NCBI RefSeq assembly: GCF_900104385.1
Contig: NZ_FNJA01000001.1
Span: forward strand, 1,214,386-1,278,385
DNA length: 64,000 nucleotides
Direction of reading: 5' to 3'
DNA from: Rhodoferax sp. OV413
GTDB lineage: Bacteria; Pseudomonadota; Gammaproteobacteria; Burkholderiales; Burkholderiaceae_C
In this document: one piece after another, positions 46,120 through 54,353 of the stretch
Layout of the letters: every line of letters starts with the position of its first letter
How positions within the stretch are numbered: the first letter of the stretch is position 1
Notes under the pieces: generated by a model
What the model was told of the DNA's origin: nothing
Database searches by the model: none
Seen by the model: the letters and a program-made list of their open reading frames with translations, nothing else
Position numbers and translations under genes: made by a program

Positions 46120-49100
46120 CTACGGCGTAGCCAGCTGCAAGTCGGCCTGCGGACGCCAGTTGGCGTCGCCTGCGGTGGTTTTGGCAGCGCCCAGAAACAG
46201 GCGTTCCAGCGGCAGCTTCTGGGCGGCCAGGTAGTCGCGTACCGCCACGCCGCGCTGCACCGCCAGGCGCTGCACATTGTCTTCGTCGACCGGCAGATTG
46301 GCCAGCAGCAGTTGCTCCATTTCGGGCTGCGGCAGGTCTTTGAGCAGGCCCAGTGCATTGCGCGGCTTGGGGAAGCTGGCGCGCTGGTAGACCGACTTGA
46401 GCAGCGCCGGGTATTCGGCGTCGCTCACCGTGATGCCTTCCAGCTCGGCGGCGTCGGCATTGGCTGCGGCGGCGCCACCGGTCACCAGGTTACGGCGCTT
46501 CTCGGCCAGCACCCGGCGCTGCAGGCGCTGGCGCTGCATGGCTTCGCGCTCGACTTCCAGGCTGGCATTGCCGACCACGGTCATCTTCAGCGCCGGCCGG
46601 TCGGTCAGCACCTTGGCCACCTTGTCCAGGCCTTGCCGGGCGTCGGCGGTGAGCACCGCGCTGCCGGGGGCGAAGGGCACGCTGCCCAGCTCTTCCCCGC
46701 CGCCGCCAAACGCGTGCGCCAGCAGGCTGAACGGCGAGGTGATGGCCTTGGCGATCAGGTTGCCCAGGATCTTCCAGATCACCGGGCCGATGCGGAACTG
46801 CGGGTCGTTCAAGGAGCCCGACAGCGGCAGGTTCAGGTCGATCACGCCATTGCTGTCGGCCAGCAAGGCCACGGCCAGCTTGACCGGCAGGCTGGTGGGC
46901 GCACCGGCCACTTCGTCGCCAAAGGTCAGCTGGTTCAGGATGATGCTGTTGGTGGCGGTCAGCTGGCCATCGGGCTGGACGGTGTAGTGCACGTCCACGC
47001 TCATCTTGCCGCGCTCTATGCCGTGGCCGACGTAGCGGATGCTGTAAGGCGACAGCGCGGGCAGCTCCAGATCGCGCACCTTGGCGCCGATGTCCAGCGC
47101 CAACGGCTTGGCCAGCGGGTTCAGCTTGCCCAGGATCTCCAGCGAAGCCGTGCCTTCGGCGCGGCCGCGCAGCTCCAGATCGGCCAACTGCACCTGGCCC
47201 TGCGCGGGCACGGACGAGAACGCGCCCAGCTTGCCGGTCAGCTCGCTCAGGTTGGCCGAGTAATTGGGTTTGACGAAACGGTCGGAGAACAGTACCCGGC
47301 CATTCACCAGGCTGATGCCGCCCATGCGCACCACCGCACCCGGCTCATTTGAAGGATTTGGGGCGCTGGCGCTGGTAGCGACTGCGGGAGCAGCTACTTT
47401 ATTTGTAGCATCGGCAGCAGGCGTTGGCGGCGGGGTGCTGGACTTGACCAGGTCCTGCAGGTTGATGCGGCCGGTTTCGTCGACCACGATGCGGGCGTAG
47501 AAGTCGCTGAGCGCGGTTTCCTTGATGTCGACGCGGGTGGCCGTGCCGGGCTTGAGGGCGACGTCCAGGCCGCGCAGGTTCAGCAGCTTCCAGCTCAGCA
47601 GCTCGCGCCCGACTGTGGGCGCCGGTGGACCATCGGCCGAGGTCGTGGGGCCGGCCATGGTGCTGTTGGCCGAGCGGTTGGCACGCAGGTCTTCGAGTGT
47701 GCCGTCGCCGCGCACCTGCAGCACCGGGCCGGCCGGGCTGGCGGTATAGGCCAGCTGGCCTTTGAAGCTGGTGTCGGCGCGCACCACGTCCACGTTCAGC
47801 GACGCGCCGAAATACGGCTCAAAGGCATGCAGCGGCAGGTGCACCAGATCCAGCTGGCCCTGGGCTGCCAGCGGCTGCAGCGCCAGCGTGCCTTTGTAAG
47901 TCAAACGGCCTGGTTCTGCATTGCCTGCACCGATGCGCGCCGACACGCTCAGGGGCGAGGCCTTGGCGCTGCCGGGCACCAGGTCTTTCATCTGCAGCTG
48001 CAAGGCGGTCACCTCGAAGGCCACCGGATCGGCATTCGCCTGGTCCAGGTACGACACGGCGCCACCGTCCAGCTGCAGGTCGGCCACACTGACGGCCCAG
48101 GGCTGAGTGGGGGTGGTCGGTGCCGCAGTGGACGCAGCGCTGCTGGCAGGCGCCGGCTTGAGCCAGGCCTCATACATCCAGCGCTGGTCTTTGCCGCGCG
48201 CCACTTTGGCCCGCGGCTCGGTAAGGCTGAGCTTGCCGATCTGGACCCGGCGCTGGGCCAAATCGACCTGGGCCTGGCTGATCTGCAGCTGACGCAGACT
48301 GGCCAGCGCGGCCATTTCTGGCTTGGCGGCCTTGGCATCGCTAGGCTGGCTGCTCTTCTTATTAGTAGCAAGCGCTGTCGCCCCTAGGGCCAGGTTGTCC
48401 AGCGTCAGCTGTTTGGCACTAAGCTGCAGCGCGTCCGGCGCCTTCCATTGCAGCTGCAGATCGGCGCTGAGCTGGCCGGTCAGGCGCGGCTCCAGCACCG
48501 AAGCCAAGTACGGCGCGGCGACCGCCAACGGCAAACCGCCGAGCTGGGCATCGACCTGGGCTTGCTGGTCGGTCGCAGACCCACTGAAGCGCAGCTCGGA
48601 GGATGTGGCTGCATCGCCAGCGATTTGCGCACTGCCTTTGAACTGCAGCGGCTGGGTGAACGGCCAGGCGATGGCGGATGCCTCCAGCGCCAGCTGCTGC
48701 ACCGCCACCTGGGCCGCGGGCTGGGTGCTGGCGTCGGTCCAGCGCAGGCTGCCGCTGTGCAGGGCCAGCTTGTCGACGCTGACCTTCCAACCCGCGGGTT
48801 GAGCATCTTTTGTGCCGCTGGCGCTGGCAGCTGCTGCGGGAGCAGCTATTGTTTTACTAGCAACCGGGGCAGATGCCAGGTTCAGCCGACCAGCAGCATC
48901 GCGGCGCAGGTCGAGCGCGGGCGCGGCCAGTTCGACGGCGGACAGCTTGACGGTCTGCTCCAGTGGGCGCAGCGCATCCACCGTGAGCTTGAGCGTGTCC
49001 AGCGCCAGCCAGCCCGCGCCCTGCGGATTGGCCAGCTTGATCTTGTCGGCCTGCAGCACGCCGCTGATCCGTAGCGAGAGCTTGGGCGTCTGCTCGAACG

Positions 49101-49890
49101 CGAGTTGCAGGTCCGCATTCAGCACCGCCGCCTGCAGCTTCACCGGCAGGCTGGCGGGCAGATAGGGCAGGTAAGGCGCCAGGTCCATGTTCTTCAACTG
49201 GAAGCTGGCGTCGGTCTTGCGCGAGACGGCAAACGGAGTGGTCTGCGCAGCCGAGTCGAAATGGCTGCCATTGAGGGTGAAGGCCAGCCGCGGCTCGGCC
49301 TTGATCTCGCGCTGCGAATCCAGGTTGCTGATGAACGGCAGGCCCAGGTGCAAATCGCGCAGGGCATGGGTGGCACCAACGGGCTGGTCGACAAAGTCCA
49401 CCGCACCACCGGTCAGGGTGATGTTGTAGAGCGCAAAAGCCGGCGTGGGGCTGGGCGTGGGCTCGGACGGGCTGCTGAGGCGGGCCAGTACGTCGTCAAA
49501 ATCGTAATGGCCATCGCCCTGGTGGGTGATTTTGAGCACCGGCTGGTCGATCGCGATGCCGTCCACCACCGGCGCCAGCCGCCGCAGCGACTGCCACAGT
49601 GCCGCATCCACCACGATGCGCTGCACCTGCAGCTGCGGCACCGTGCCGCTGGCGGCGGCGATGGACACGTTGTCCAGAGTCAGCGCCAGGGTCCAGGGGT
49701 GGAAGTCCACATGGCCGACCTGCACCTGGCGGCCCAGCTTCTCGGTGCCTTGCTTTTCAGCCTGGCTCTTCACTATATAAGGCAGGGCCAACCAGGCCAG
49801 GCCCCAGAGTAGCAGTGCGCCGACCAATACGTACAGCGTGCGGCGCAGCCATTTATTTCCAGAAAGCAGTTCGAATGTCATAGCGGGCAT
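46120..49890 (-). CDS. AsmA-like/DUF748 inner-membrane protein with OmpA-like C-terminus
   Basis: A 1256-residue envelope protein. One N-terminal helix (LYVLVGALLLWGLAWLALPYIV) is followed by a very long beta-rich DUF748 (AsmA-related) region, for example VDFHPWTLALTLDNVSI and a late PLSGSLNDPQFRIGPVIW. AsmA-like proteins form periplasmic bridges that help move phospholipids to the outer membrane; that role is inferred. The end (residues ~1070-1110) resembles an OmpA-type domain (PFAPGSAVLTADARQGLDKV). At least two Ala-rich linkers (~341-361, ~826-845) are coded by copies of the repeat family. An alternative start is the ATG at 49881. Confidence 0.85.
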   Translation of the reverse strand: MPAMTFELLSGNKWLRRTLYVLVGALLLWGLAWLALPYIVKSQAEKQGTEKLGRQVQVGHVDFHPWTLALTLDNVSIAAASGTVPQLQVQRIVVDAALWQSLRRLAPVVDGIAIDQPVLKITHQGDGHYDFDDVLARLSSPSEPTPSPTPAFALYNITLTGGAVDFVDQPVGATHALRDLHLGLPFISNLDSQREIKAEPRLAFTLNGSHFDSAAQTTPFAVSRKTDASFQLKNMDLAPYLPYLPASLPVKLQAAVLNADLQLAFEQTPKLSLRISGVLQADKIKLANPQGAGWLALDTLKLTVDALRPLEQTVKLSAVELAAPALDLRRDAAGRLNLASAPVASKTIAAPAAAASASGTKDAQPAGWKVSVDKLALHSGSLRWTDASTQPAAQVAVQQLALEASAIAWPFTQPLQFKGSAQIAGDAATSSELRFSGSATDQQAQVDAQLGGLPLAVAAPYLASVLEPRLTGQLSADLQLQWKAPDALQLSAKQLTLDNLALGATALATNKKSSQPSDAKAAKPEMAALASLRQLQISQAQVDLAQRRVQIGKLSLTEPRAKVARGKDQRWMYEAWLKPAPASSAASTAAPTTPTQPWAVSVADLQLDGGAVSYLDQANADPVAFEVTALQLQMKDLVPGSAKASPLSVSARIGAGNAEPGRLTYKGTLALQPLAAQGQLDLVHLPLHAFEPYFGASLNVDVVRADTSFKGQLAYTASPAGPVLQVRGDGTLEDLRANRSANSTMAGPTTSADGPPAPTVGRELLSWKLLNLRGLDVALKPGTATRVDIKETALSDFYARIVVDETGRINLQDLVKSSTPPPTPAADATNKVAAPAVATSASAPNPSNEPGAVVRMGGISLVNGRVLFSDRFVKPNYSANLSELTGKLGAFSSVPAQGQVQLADLELRGRAEGTASLEILGKLNPLAKPLALDIGAKVRDLELPALSPYSIRYVGHGIERGKMSVDVHYTVQPDGQLTATNSIILNQLTFGDEVAGAPTSLPVKLAVALLADSNGVIDLNLPLSGSLNDPQFRIGPVIWKILGNLIAKAITSPFSLLAHAFGGGGEELGSVPFAPGSAVLTADARQGLDKVAKVLTDRPALKMTVVGNASLEVEREAMQRQRLQRRVLAEKRRNLVTGGAAAANADAAELEGITVSDAEYPALLKSVYQRASFPKPRNALGLLKDLPQPEMEQLLLANLPVDEDNVQRLAVQRGVAVRDYLAAQKLPLERLFLGAAKTTAGDANWRPQADLQLATP
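47355..47409 (-). repeat. Copy of repeat family inside the AsmA-like gene
   Basis: On the gene strand: GCTACAAATAAAGTAGCTGC, TCCCGCAG and CCAGCGCCAGCGCC. Codes ATNKVAAPAVATSASAP, almost the same peptide as the copies at 48808 and in macA. Confidence 0.72.
48340..48369 (-). repeat. Possible partial copy of repeat family in the AsmA-like gene
   Basis: The gene strand has GCTACTAATAAGAAGAGCAG, which fits the A-rich opening of the repeat, but the GC-rich half has drifted. It codes ATNKKSSQPSDA in another linker. Weak on its own. Confidence 0.35.
48808..48861 (-). repeat. Copy of repeat family inside the AsmA-like gene
   Basis: On the gene strand: GCTAGTAAAACAATAGCTGC, TCCCGCAGCAGCTGC and CAGCGCCAGCGGCACAAAA. 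Codes [18 protein letters not shown], sharing [12 protein letters not shown] with the macA copy. Confidence 0.74.
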
Positions 49891-49944
49891 TTTGCCGCCA
49901 GACCGCAGCGGTACAACACGGGAAAGCGCGCGCCCAAAAACATG

Positions 49945-50138
49945 AAAGCCCGGACGGTAGGTGTTGAGCCTGGCCGCCGGGCCTGACGGCGAACTTGCGG
50001 TTCATGCCGTCTTGGGTTGCAAGGGAGAGAGTGATGTCCCCCATTGCATTGGAAACAAGAGATTGCTTCCATATAGTTCCGGGGCTGCTGCACACCACCG
50101 TCGCAAAGTGTCGGGTGGCGTTGGCTCCTACCGGAGAG
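49945..50138 (-). ncRNA. ssrS: Probable 6S RNA
   Basis: On the minus strand this ~190-base segment folds as expected for 6S RNA. The closing stem CCGGTAGG (5' end) pairs with CCTACCG (3' end). After it come CAGCAGCCCCGGAACTATAT, comparable to the E. coli central-bubble stretch CCAGUCCCCUGAGCCGAUAU, a hairpin GGAAGCAA/TTGTTTCC, and a 3' hairpin GACGGC..GAACC/GTTC..GCCGTC, then GGCCCGGCGGC. 6S RNA binds sigma-70 RNA polymerase in stationary phase. Called by eye; exact ends are uncertain, and a short hairpin precedes it at 50137-50158. Confidence 0.68.
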
Positions 50139-50163
50139 CGCCCGTTTTGAGGCGGGCGCTGTC

Positions 50164-50192
50164 AATTTAGGCCATGGTGGGAGGGAATTCAA
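50164..50192 (-). promoter_or_regulatory. Probable sigma-70 promoter of the 6S RNA
   Basis: On the minus strand TTGAAT and TAAATT are separated by exactly 17 bases, placing the start near 50157. That is ~20 bases before the closing stem of the RNA, so a short 5' leader with hairpin GCGCCCG/CGGGCGC may be transcribed and trimmed. Confidence 0.55.
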
Positions 50193-50619
50193 ATCTGGTT
50201 TTCAATGCAAATCCTTCCAGCGATTGAGTCAATGTGATTGACAAGCCGCGCTGGCCCGGCGCATACGCGCAAGGGTGGGATGACGCTCAAAAAGCCCTAC
50301 TAGACACAAAAATCTACAAACTTGCACCCGGTTTTACCTGCCCAAAACTGCGGCAATTTGGGCGGTATACAAAGCAATTGTAAAAATTTGAAAAAGAGCA
50401 TCGGCCAGGCCCATTTATGCACTTTTATCGACTAGCCAAATTTTGCATAGGCCTTTGTAAGAACCTGTAAACACTGGGTAGCGAGCTCTGCTTTGTGTAG
50501 CAGTAGCATTTTGTAAGCCCTATCACGACGGGATCGGATGCTGCACTTTTTCAGCGCCCTTGGCGTCCCTCTCAACACAATAAGCTGTAAATAAAGACAG
50601 GTAAAATTCACATTTTTAG

Positions 50620-50655
50620 AATATCAAGTCGATTCGATATGCTTGACTCGATATT
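50620..50655. promoter_or_regulatory. Near-perfect inverted repeat overlapping a -35 box
   Basis: Arms AATATCAAGTC (50620-50630) and GACTCGATATT (50645-50655) are inverted with one mismatch in 11, around a 14-base centre. The right arm covers most of the TTGACT -35 box. This is a plausible operator of an unknown regulator. Confidence 0.45.
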
Positions 50656-50672
50656 AATAGTCCTCCTAGAAT
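50643..50672 (+). promoter_or_regulatory. Sigma-70 promoter upstream of the lytic transglycosylase gene
   Basis: TTGACT (50643-50648) and TAGAAT (50667-50672), spacer 18 bases, both close to consensus. The predicted start is ~180 bases before the ATG at 50859. Confidence 0.6.
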
Positions 50673-50858
50673 CCGCCGTCCCCCCGTAAACCGCTACGGA
50701 CAAACCGACCCGCTGCCGACCCCCGGCTAAGTCAAATCGCTGCCTACGTCTCGAAGACACCGCAGGATTTTGATGGCGTACCAACCCAATCGAAGTGCCA
50801 AAGCGAATTGCTCTTACGCAATCTGTCGCCCCCGGCCTTCGCGAGATGAGGAAGTGCT

Positions 50859-51692
50859 ATGACAGCGTTACAGAAGTTAGGGAATGGGTTGCGAACTTTC
50901 GCATCCGACATTGCCCAAGGCTTTTTTGAGATCACCCACAACGGATTTGCCCTCTTGGGCTTGGTTGTGGCCTTTACCGTAGTGACCATGACCGCCCGGC
51001 CCGATTTGCGCCAGGTTGCCGAAGTCCAGCTGATGGGCTGGCTGCAAGAGCGCCAGGTCGAAGCCACTGGCATGGATACCATCGAAGCGGTAGCCGAGCC
51101 CGAGGCGGTAGACCGCGCCACGGCCAGCAATCCGCAAGATCTGCCCAAGCAGCAAGCGGCTGTGGCCTACTGGCTGAGCAAGAAGTACCATGTCGCGGCC
51201 GAACCGGTCAGCGCCTTGGTGGCCGAGGCTTATGAGCTGGGCCGCCGCGTCAAGCTCGACCCGACGCTGATTCTGGCCGTCATGGCCATTGAATCCGGCT
51301 TCAACCCATTTGCCCAAAGTGCCGTTGGCGCCCAAGGCCTGATGCAGGTCATGACCCGTGTGCACACCGAGAAATACGACGTGTTCGGCGGCAAATTGGC
51401 CGCGTTCGACCCGCTGACCAATCTGCGCGTAGGCGTGAAGGTGCTGCAAGAGTGCATTTCGCGCGCTGGTTCCGTCGAAGGCGGACTGCGCTACTACGTG
51501 GGTGCAGCCAATATTGAAGACGACGGCGGCTACGCCGGCAAGGTGATGGCCGAACACGGCCGCCTGCAGCAAGTGGCCGCGGGCCGCCCTACCCCTGTTA
51601 CCACCCCGCGCGCCATTCCGGTCGCGGCACCGGCTGTGAAGCCTCAAGCACCAGCAGAAGCGGAAAAGGTCGCCGCTTTGATGGCTTACTAA
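50859..51692 (+). CDS. Membrane-anchored lytic transglycosylase (SLT domain)
   Basis: A 277-residue protein: one N-terminal helix (about 28-46, NGFALLGLVVAFTVVTM), a ~70-residue linker, then a lysozyme-like SLT domain with catalytic Glu (~146) in LAVMAIESGFNPFAQS and the following GAQGLMQVM motif, and AlaPro-rich C-terminus. It cuts the glycan strands of peptidoglycan to give 1,6-anhydro ends. GAGGAAG lies five bases before the ATG, a strong ribosome site. It is followed by the riboswitch leader of glyA. Confidence 0.88.
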   Translation: MTALQKLGNGLRTFASDIAQGFFEITHNGFALLGLVVAFTVVTMTARPDLRQVAEVQLMGWLQERQVEATGMDTIEAVAEPEAVDRATASNPQDLPKQQAAVAYWLSKKYHVAAEPVSALVAEAYELGRRVKLDPTLILAVMAIESGFNPFAQSAVGAQGLMQVMTRVHTEKYDVFGGKLAAFDPLTNLRVGVKVLQECISRAGSVEGGLRYYVGAANIEDDGGYAGKVMAEHGRLQQVAAGRPTPVTTPRAIPVAAPAVKPQAPAEAEKVAALMAY

Positions 51693-51754
51693 GCCTCCGT
51701 TACACTAGCACCGTACGCAACTGGCGATAGGCGTGACCCCTGGATTTGATTCAG

Positions 51755-51867
51755 GGTGCTCACGCTGACGTGGACCACCGCAGCGGCCTTCTTAGCAAGG
51801 TCATGCGGGCAACCACTGGGAAGCGTGCCGCCAAATCCGTTTGGCGTTCAGCCGTTCGCCTGGGCAG
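51755..51867 (+). ncRNA. ZTP (pfl) riboswitch upstream of glyA
   Basis: Matches the pfl/ZTP aptamer: P1 CACGCT (51761-51766) pairs with AGCGTG (51822-51827); the inner P2 GTGG/CCAC joins the conserved AACCACTGGGAAGCGTG; a hairpin CGCCAAA/TTTGGCG (51830-51846) follows; and the conserved 3' element GCCGTTCGCCTGGGCA (51851-51866) closes the pseudoknot. The aptamer senses ZMP/ZTP, which build up when 10-formyl-tetrahydrofolate is short, and typically turns on one-carbon genes such as glyA. Upstream, 51731-51765 can form a competing stem. Confidence 0.85.
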
Positions 51868-51908
51868 CACTTGTTCCACCCCAAAGACTTTCGTCTCATA
51901 GGACTGCC

Positions 51909-53153
51909 ATGTACGACCGCCAGATTTTGATCGAGCAAACCGACCCCGAGCTGTTTGCAGCCATCCAGGCTGAAAACGCCCGCCAAGAGCACCATATCGA
52001 GCTCATCGCCAGCGAAAACTATGCCTCGCCCGCCGTCATGGCTGCGCAAGGCTCGCAGCTGACCAATAAGTACGCCGAAGGCTATCCTGGCCGCCGCTAC
52101 TACGGTGGCTGCGAGTACGTGGACGTAGCCGAGCAGCTGGCGATTGACCGTGTCAAACAAATTTTCGGCGCCGAAGCCGCCAACGTGCAACCGCATTGCG
52201 GCGCGTCCGCGAACGAGGCCGTGTTCCTGGCCTTCTTGAAGCCCGGCGACACCATCATGGGCATGAGCCTGGCCGAAGGCGGTCACCTGACGCATGGCAT
52301 GGCACTGAACATGAGCGGCAAGTGGTTCAACGTGGTCAGCTACGGCTTGAACGCCAAAGAAGAAATCGACTACGACGCGATGGAGCGCAAGGCCCACGAA
52401 ACCAAGCCAAAACTGATTATTGCGGGCGCCAGCGCTTACTCTCTTGCTATCGACTTTGAGCGCTTCGCGAAAGTCGCCAAGGCAGTAGGCGCGATCTTCA
52501 TGGTCGACATGGCGCACTACGCCGGCCTGATTGCTGCAGGTATCTACCCGAATCCCGTGCCGCACGCCGACATCGTCACCTCGACCACCCACAAGAGCCT
52601 GCGCGGCCCGCGCGGCGGCATCATCTTGATGAAGTCGGAGTTTGAGAAAGCCATCAACAGCGCCATCTTCCCCGGCCTGCAAGGCGGCCCGCTGATGCAC
52701 GTGATTGCAGCCAAAGCTGTAGCCTTCAAGGAAGCGCTGGCGCCGGAATTCAAGACTTACCAACAGCAAGTCTTGCGCAACGCCCAGGTTGTTGCCGAGA
52801 CCCTGACCCAGCGCGGTCTGCGCATCGTCAGCGGCGGCACCCAAAGCCACCTCATGCTGGTGGATTTGCGTGCCAAGGGCATTACCGGCAAGGAAGCTGA
52901 AGCCGTGCTGGGCAGCGCCCACATGACGATCAACAAGAACGCCATCCCCAACGACCCTGAAAAGCCGATGGTCACCAGCGGCGTGCGCATAGGCACACCC
53001 GCCATGACCACCCGTGGCTTCAAGGACGAGGAAGCCCGCGCCACCGCCAATTTGGTAGCCGACGTGCTGGACAACCCACGCGACGAAGCCAACCTGGACG
53101 CCGTGCGCGCCAAGGTCGCCGCACTCACCAGCCGCTTCCCGGTCTACCGTTAA
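51909..53153 (+). CDS. glyA: Serine hydroxymethyltransferase
   Basis: PLP enzyme that converts serine and tetrahydrofolate to glycine and methylene-tetrahydrofolate. The 414 residues include [20 protein letters not shown], the GCEYVD motif and the PLP-binding lysine in [14 protein letters not shown]. The ATG at 51909 is chosen over an upstream in-frame start at 51756 that lies inside the riboswitch; TAGGA precedes it by five bases. Control by the ZTP riboswitch directly upstream ties its expression to folate one-carbon status. nrdR follows after 24 bases. Confidence 0.97.
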   Translation: MYDRQILIEQTDPELFAAIQAENARQEHHIELIASENYASPAVMAAQGSQLTNKYAEGYPGRRYYGGCEYVDVAEQLAIDRVKQIFGAEAANVQPHCGASANEAVFLAFLKPGDTIMGMSLAEGGHLTHGMALNMSGKWFNVVSYGLNAKEEIDYDAMERKAHETKPKLIIAGASAYSLAIDFERFAKVAKAVGAIFMVDMAHYAGLIAAGIYPNPVPHADIVTSTTHKSLRGPRGGIILMKSEFEKAINSAIFPGLQGGPLMHVIAAKAVAFKEALAPEFKTYQQQVLRNAQVVAETLTQRGLRIVSGGTQSHLMLVDLRAKGITGKEAEAVLGSAHMTINKNAIPNDPEKPMVTSGVRIGTPAMTTRGFKDEEARATANLVADVLDNPRDEANLDAVRAKVAALTSRFPVYR

Positions 53154-53177
53154 GCCCGCGTGGTTTAACGCACTGCC

Positions 53178-53621
53178 ATGAAATGCCCCTTCTGCGGCCA
53201 CGGTGAGACCCAAGTGGTCGAAACCCGTGAATCCGATGACGGCGACCTGGTACGTCGCCGCCGCCGCTGCGGGGGCTGTGAGCAGCGCTTCACCACCTAT
53301 GAGCGCGCAGAAGTAGCCATGCCCAGTGTGGTCAAAAAAGACGGCAGTCGAACTGACTTTGACCGCAGCAAACTACAGGCATCCATGCGCCTGGCCTTGC
53401 GCAAGCGTCCAGTCGGTATTGAACAAGTGGAAGCAGCGCTAGACAGGATTGAACGCACCCTTCTATCGAGTGGAATTAAGGAAATGCCCACAGCCAAGCT
53501 GGGCGAACTGGTAATGCGCGAACTCAAGAACCTCGACAAAGTCGCTTACGTGCGTTTTGCATCGGTGTACCGCAGCTTTGAAGATGTGGATGAGTTCAGC
53601 CGGTTGATCCAGGATATTTGA
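53178..53621 (+). CDS. nrdR: Transcriptional repressor NrdR
   Basis: Nucleotide-sensing repressor of ribonucleotide reductase genes, 147 residues (normal length). The zinc ribbon has two CxxC pairs (MKCPFCGH and RRCGGCEQR), and the ATP-cone domain follows ([16 protein letters not shown]). It lies 24 bases after glyA; linkage of nrdR with glyA and rib genes is common in related bacteria. Here a pilus gene block lies between nrdR and ribD. Confidence 0.96.
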   Translation: MKCPFCGHGETQVVETRESDDGDLVRRRRRCGGCEQRFTTYERAEVAMPSVVKKDGSRTDFDRSKLQASMRLALRKRPVGIEQVEAALDRIERTLLSSGIKEMPTAKLGELVMRELKNLDKVAYVRFASVYRSFEDVDEFSRLIQDI

Positions 53622-53715
53622 AGCATTGCGCTAGGCTCGAAAAATAGAATCAGCGGTCGGTTTCACAGGACCAGCGGGCAGATTAACGGCACGGGTTGCA
53701 TGCACAATCTGATAC

Positions 53716-54342
53716 ATGTTTGTTTACATGTCCCCTGCACACCCAAACCGTCATCGAGGCTTTACGGTAATCGAGCTGATGGTTACCGTCGCTCTCGTGG
53801 CCATTCTTGCCGCACTGGCCGTTCCCTCGTTACGCGCATTCATTGTGCGCAACAATTTTTCCAGCATGGGCAATGAATTCAGCGGCAGTATTTTGCGAGC
53901 GCGGAATGAAGCAGTGAGCAAGAACATGTGCGTCACCATGTGCATGAGCAGCACGGTAGATACCACAACAGGAAATGGACCAGTTTGCTTAACCAACGGC
54001 CAAGACTGGCAAGTTGGTTGGATTGTGTTTTTGAACCCCGAATGCAACACCACAATCAACCGCCCACAGGAAACTAATGCCAGCGGCACGCTCGTCAATA
54101 AGCCTGAGAACATGCTACTGGTAAGAAGAACCGGAAATGCCGACTACACACTGATGTCGCAAAGTACTACTCGCAAAATCCAGTTCAACCCACGGGGAAA
54201 CTCAAACCTTGGCGCAGCTGGTCGATTTGATCTAGTTTATACAGACAACCAGTTGTCAAACGCATATGGTTTTAGCATCTGCCTGGATGCTTTGGGGCGG
54301 ACGCGATCGGTTCCAGCCGCAGTCGTTTGCAATAGCTATTAG
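53716..54342 (+). CDS. fimT: Type IV pilus minor pilin/pseudopilin (FimT/GspH-like)
   Basis: A 208-residue pseudopilin. The type III leader ends with the prepilin-peptidase site G^FTVIELMV (Glu5 present), followed by the hydrophobic helix of the pilin stalk and a C-terminal GspH/FimT-type beta domain with cysteine pairs. It is processed by PilD and assembles in the minor-pilin tip complex that primes pilus growth. Starts at ATG 53716 or 53728; both give the same mature protein. It heads a block of AT-rich pilus genes. Confidence 0.86.
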   Translation: MFVYMSPAHPNRHRGFTVIELMVTVALVAILAALAVPSLRAFIVRNNFSSMGNEFSGSILRARNEAVSKNMCVTMCMSSTVDTTTGNGPVCLTNGQDWQVGWIVFLNPECNTTINRPQETNASGTLVNKPENMLLVRRTGNADYTLMSQSTTRKIQFNPRGNSNLGAAGRFDLVYTDNQLSNAYGFSICLDALGRTRSVPAAVVCNSY

Positions 54343-54353
54343 GAGTGGATGCT

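Larger units (their letters stand above)
50193..50858. other. AT-rich noncoding stretch upstream of the transglycosylase gene
   Basis: No open frame with protein character on either strand. Base composition is much richer in A+T than the flanking genes. Signals found are a sigma-70 promoter at 50643-50672 and an inverted repeat over its -35; the ~180 bases between promoter and start codon form a long untranslated leader. Nothing further is recognised between 50193 and 50600. Confidence 0.5.

Noticed and set aside
49853-50098. Small minus-strand open frame of 81 codons
   Set aside because: Overlaps the probable 6S RNA and has no recognisable domain.
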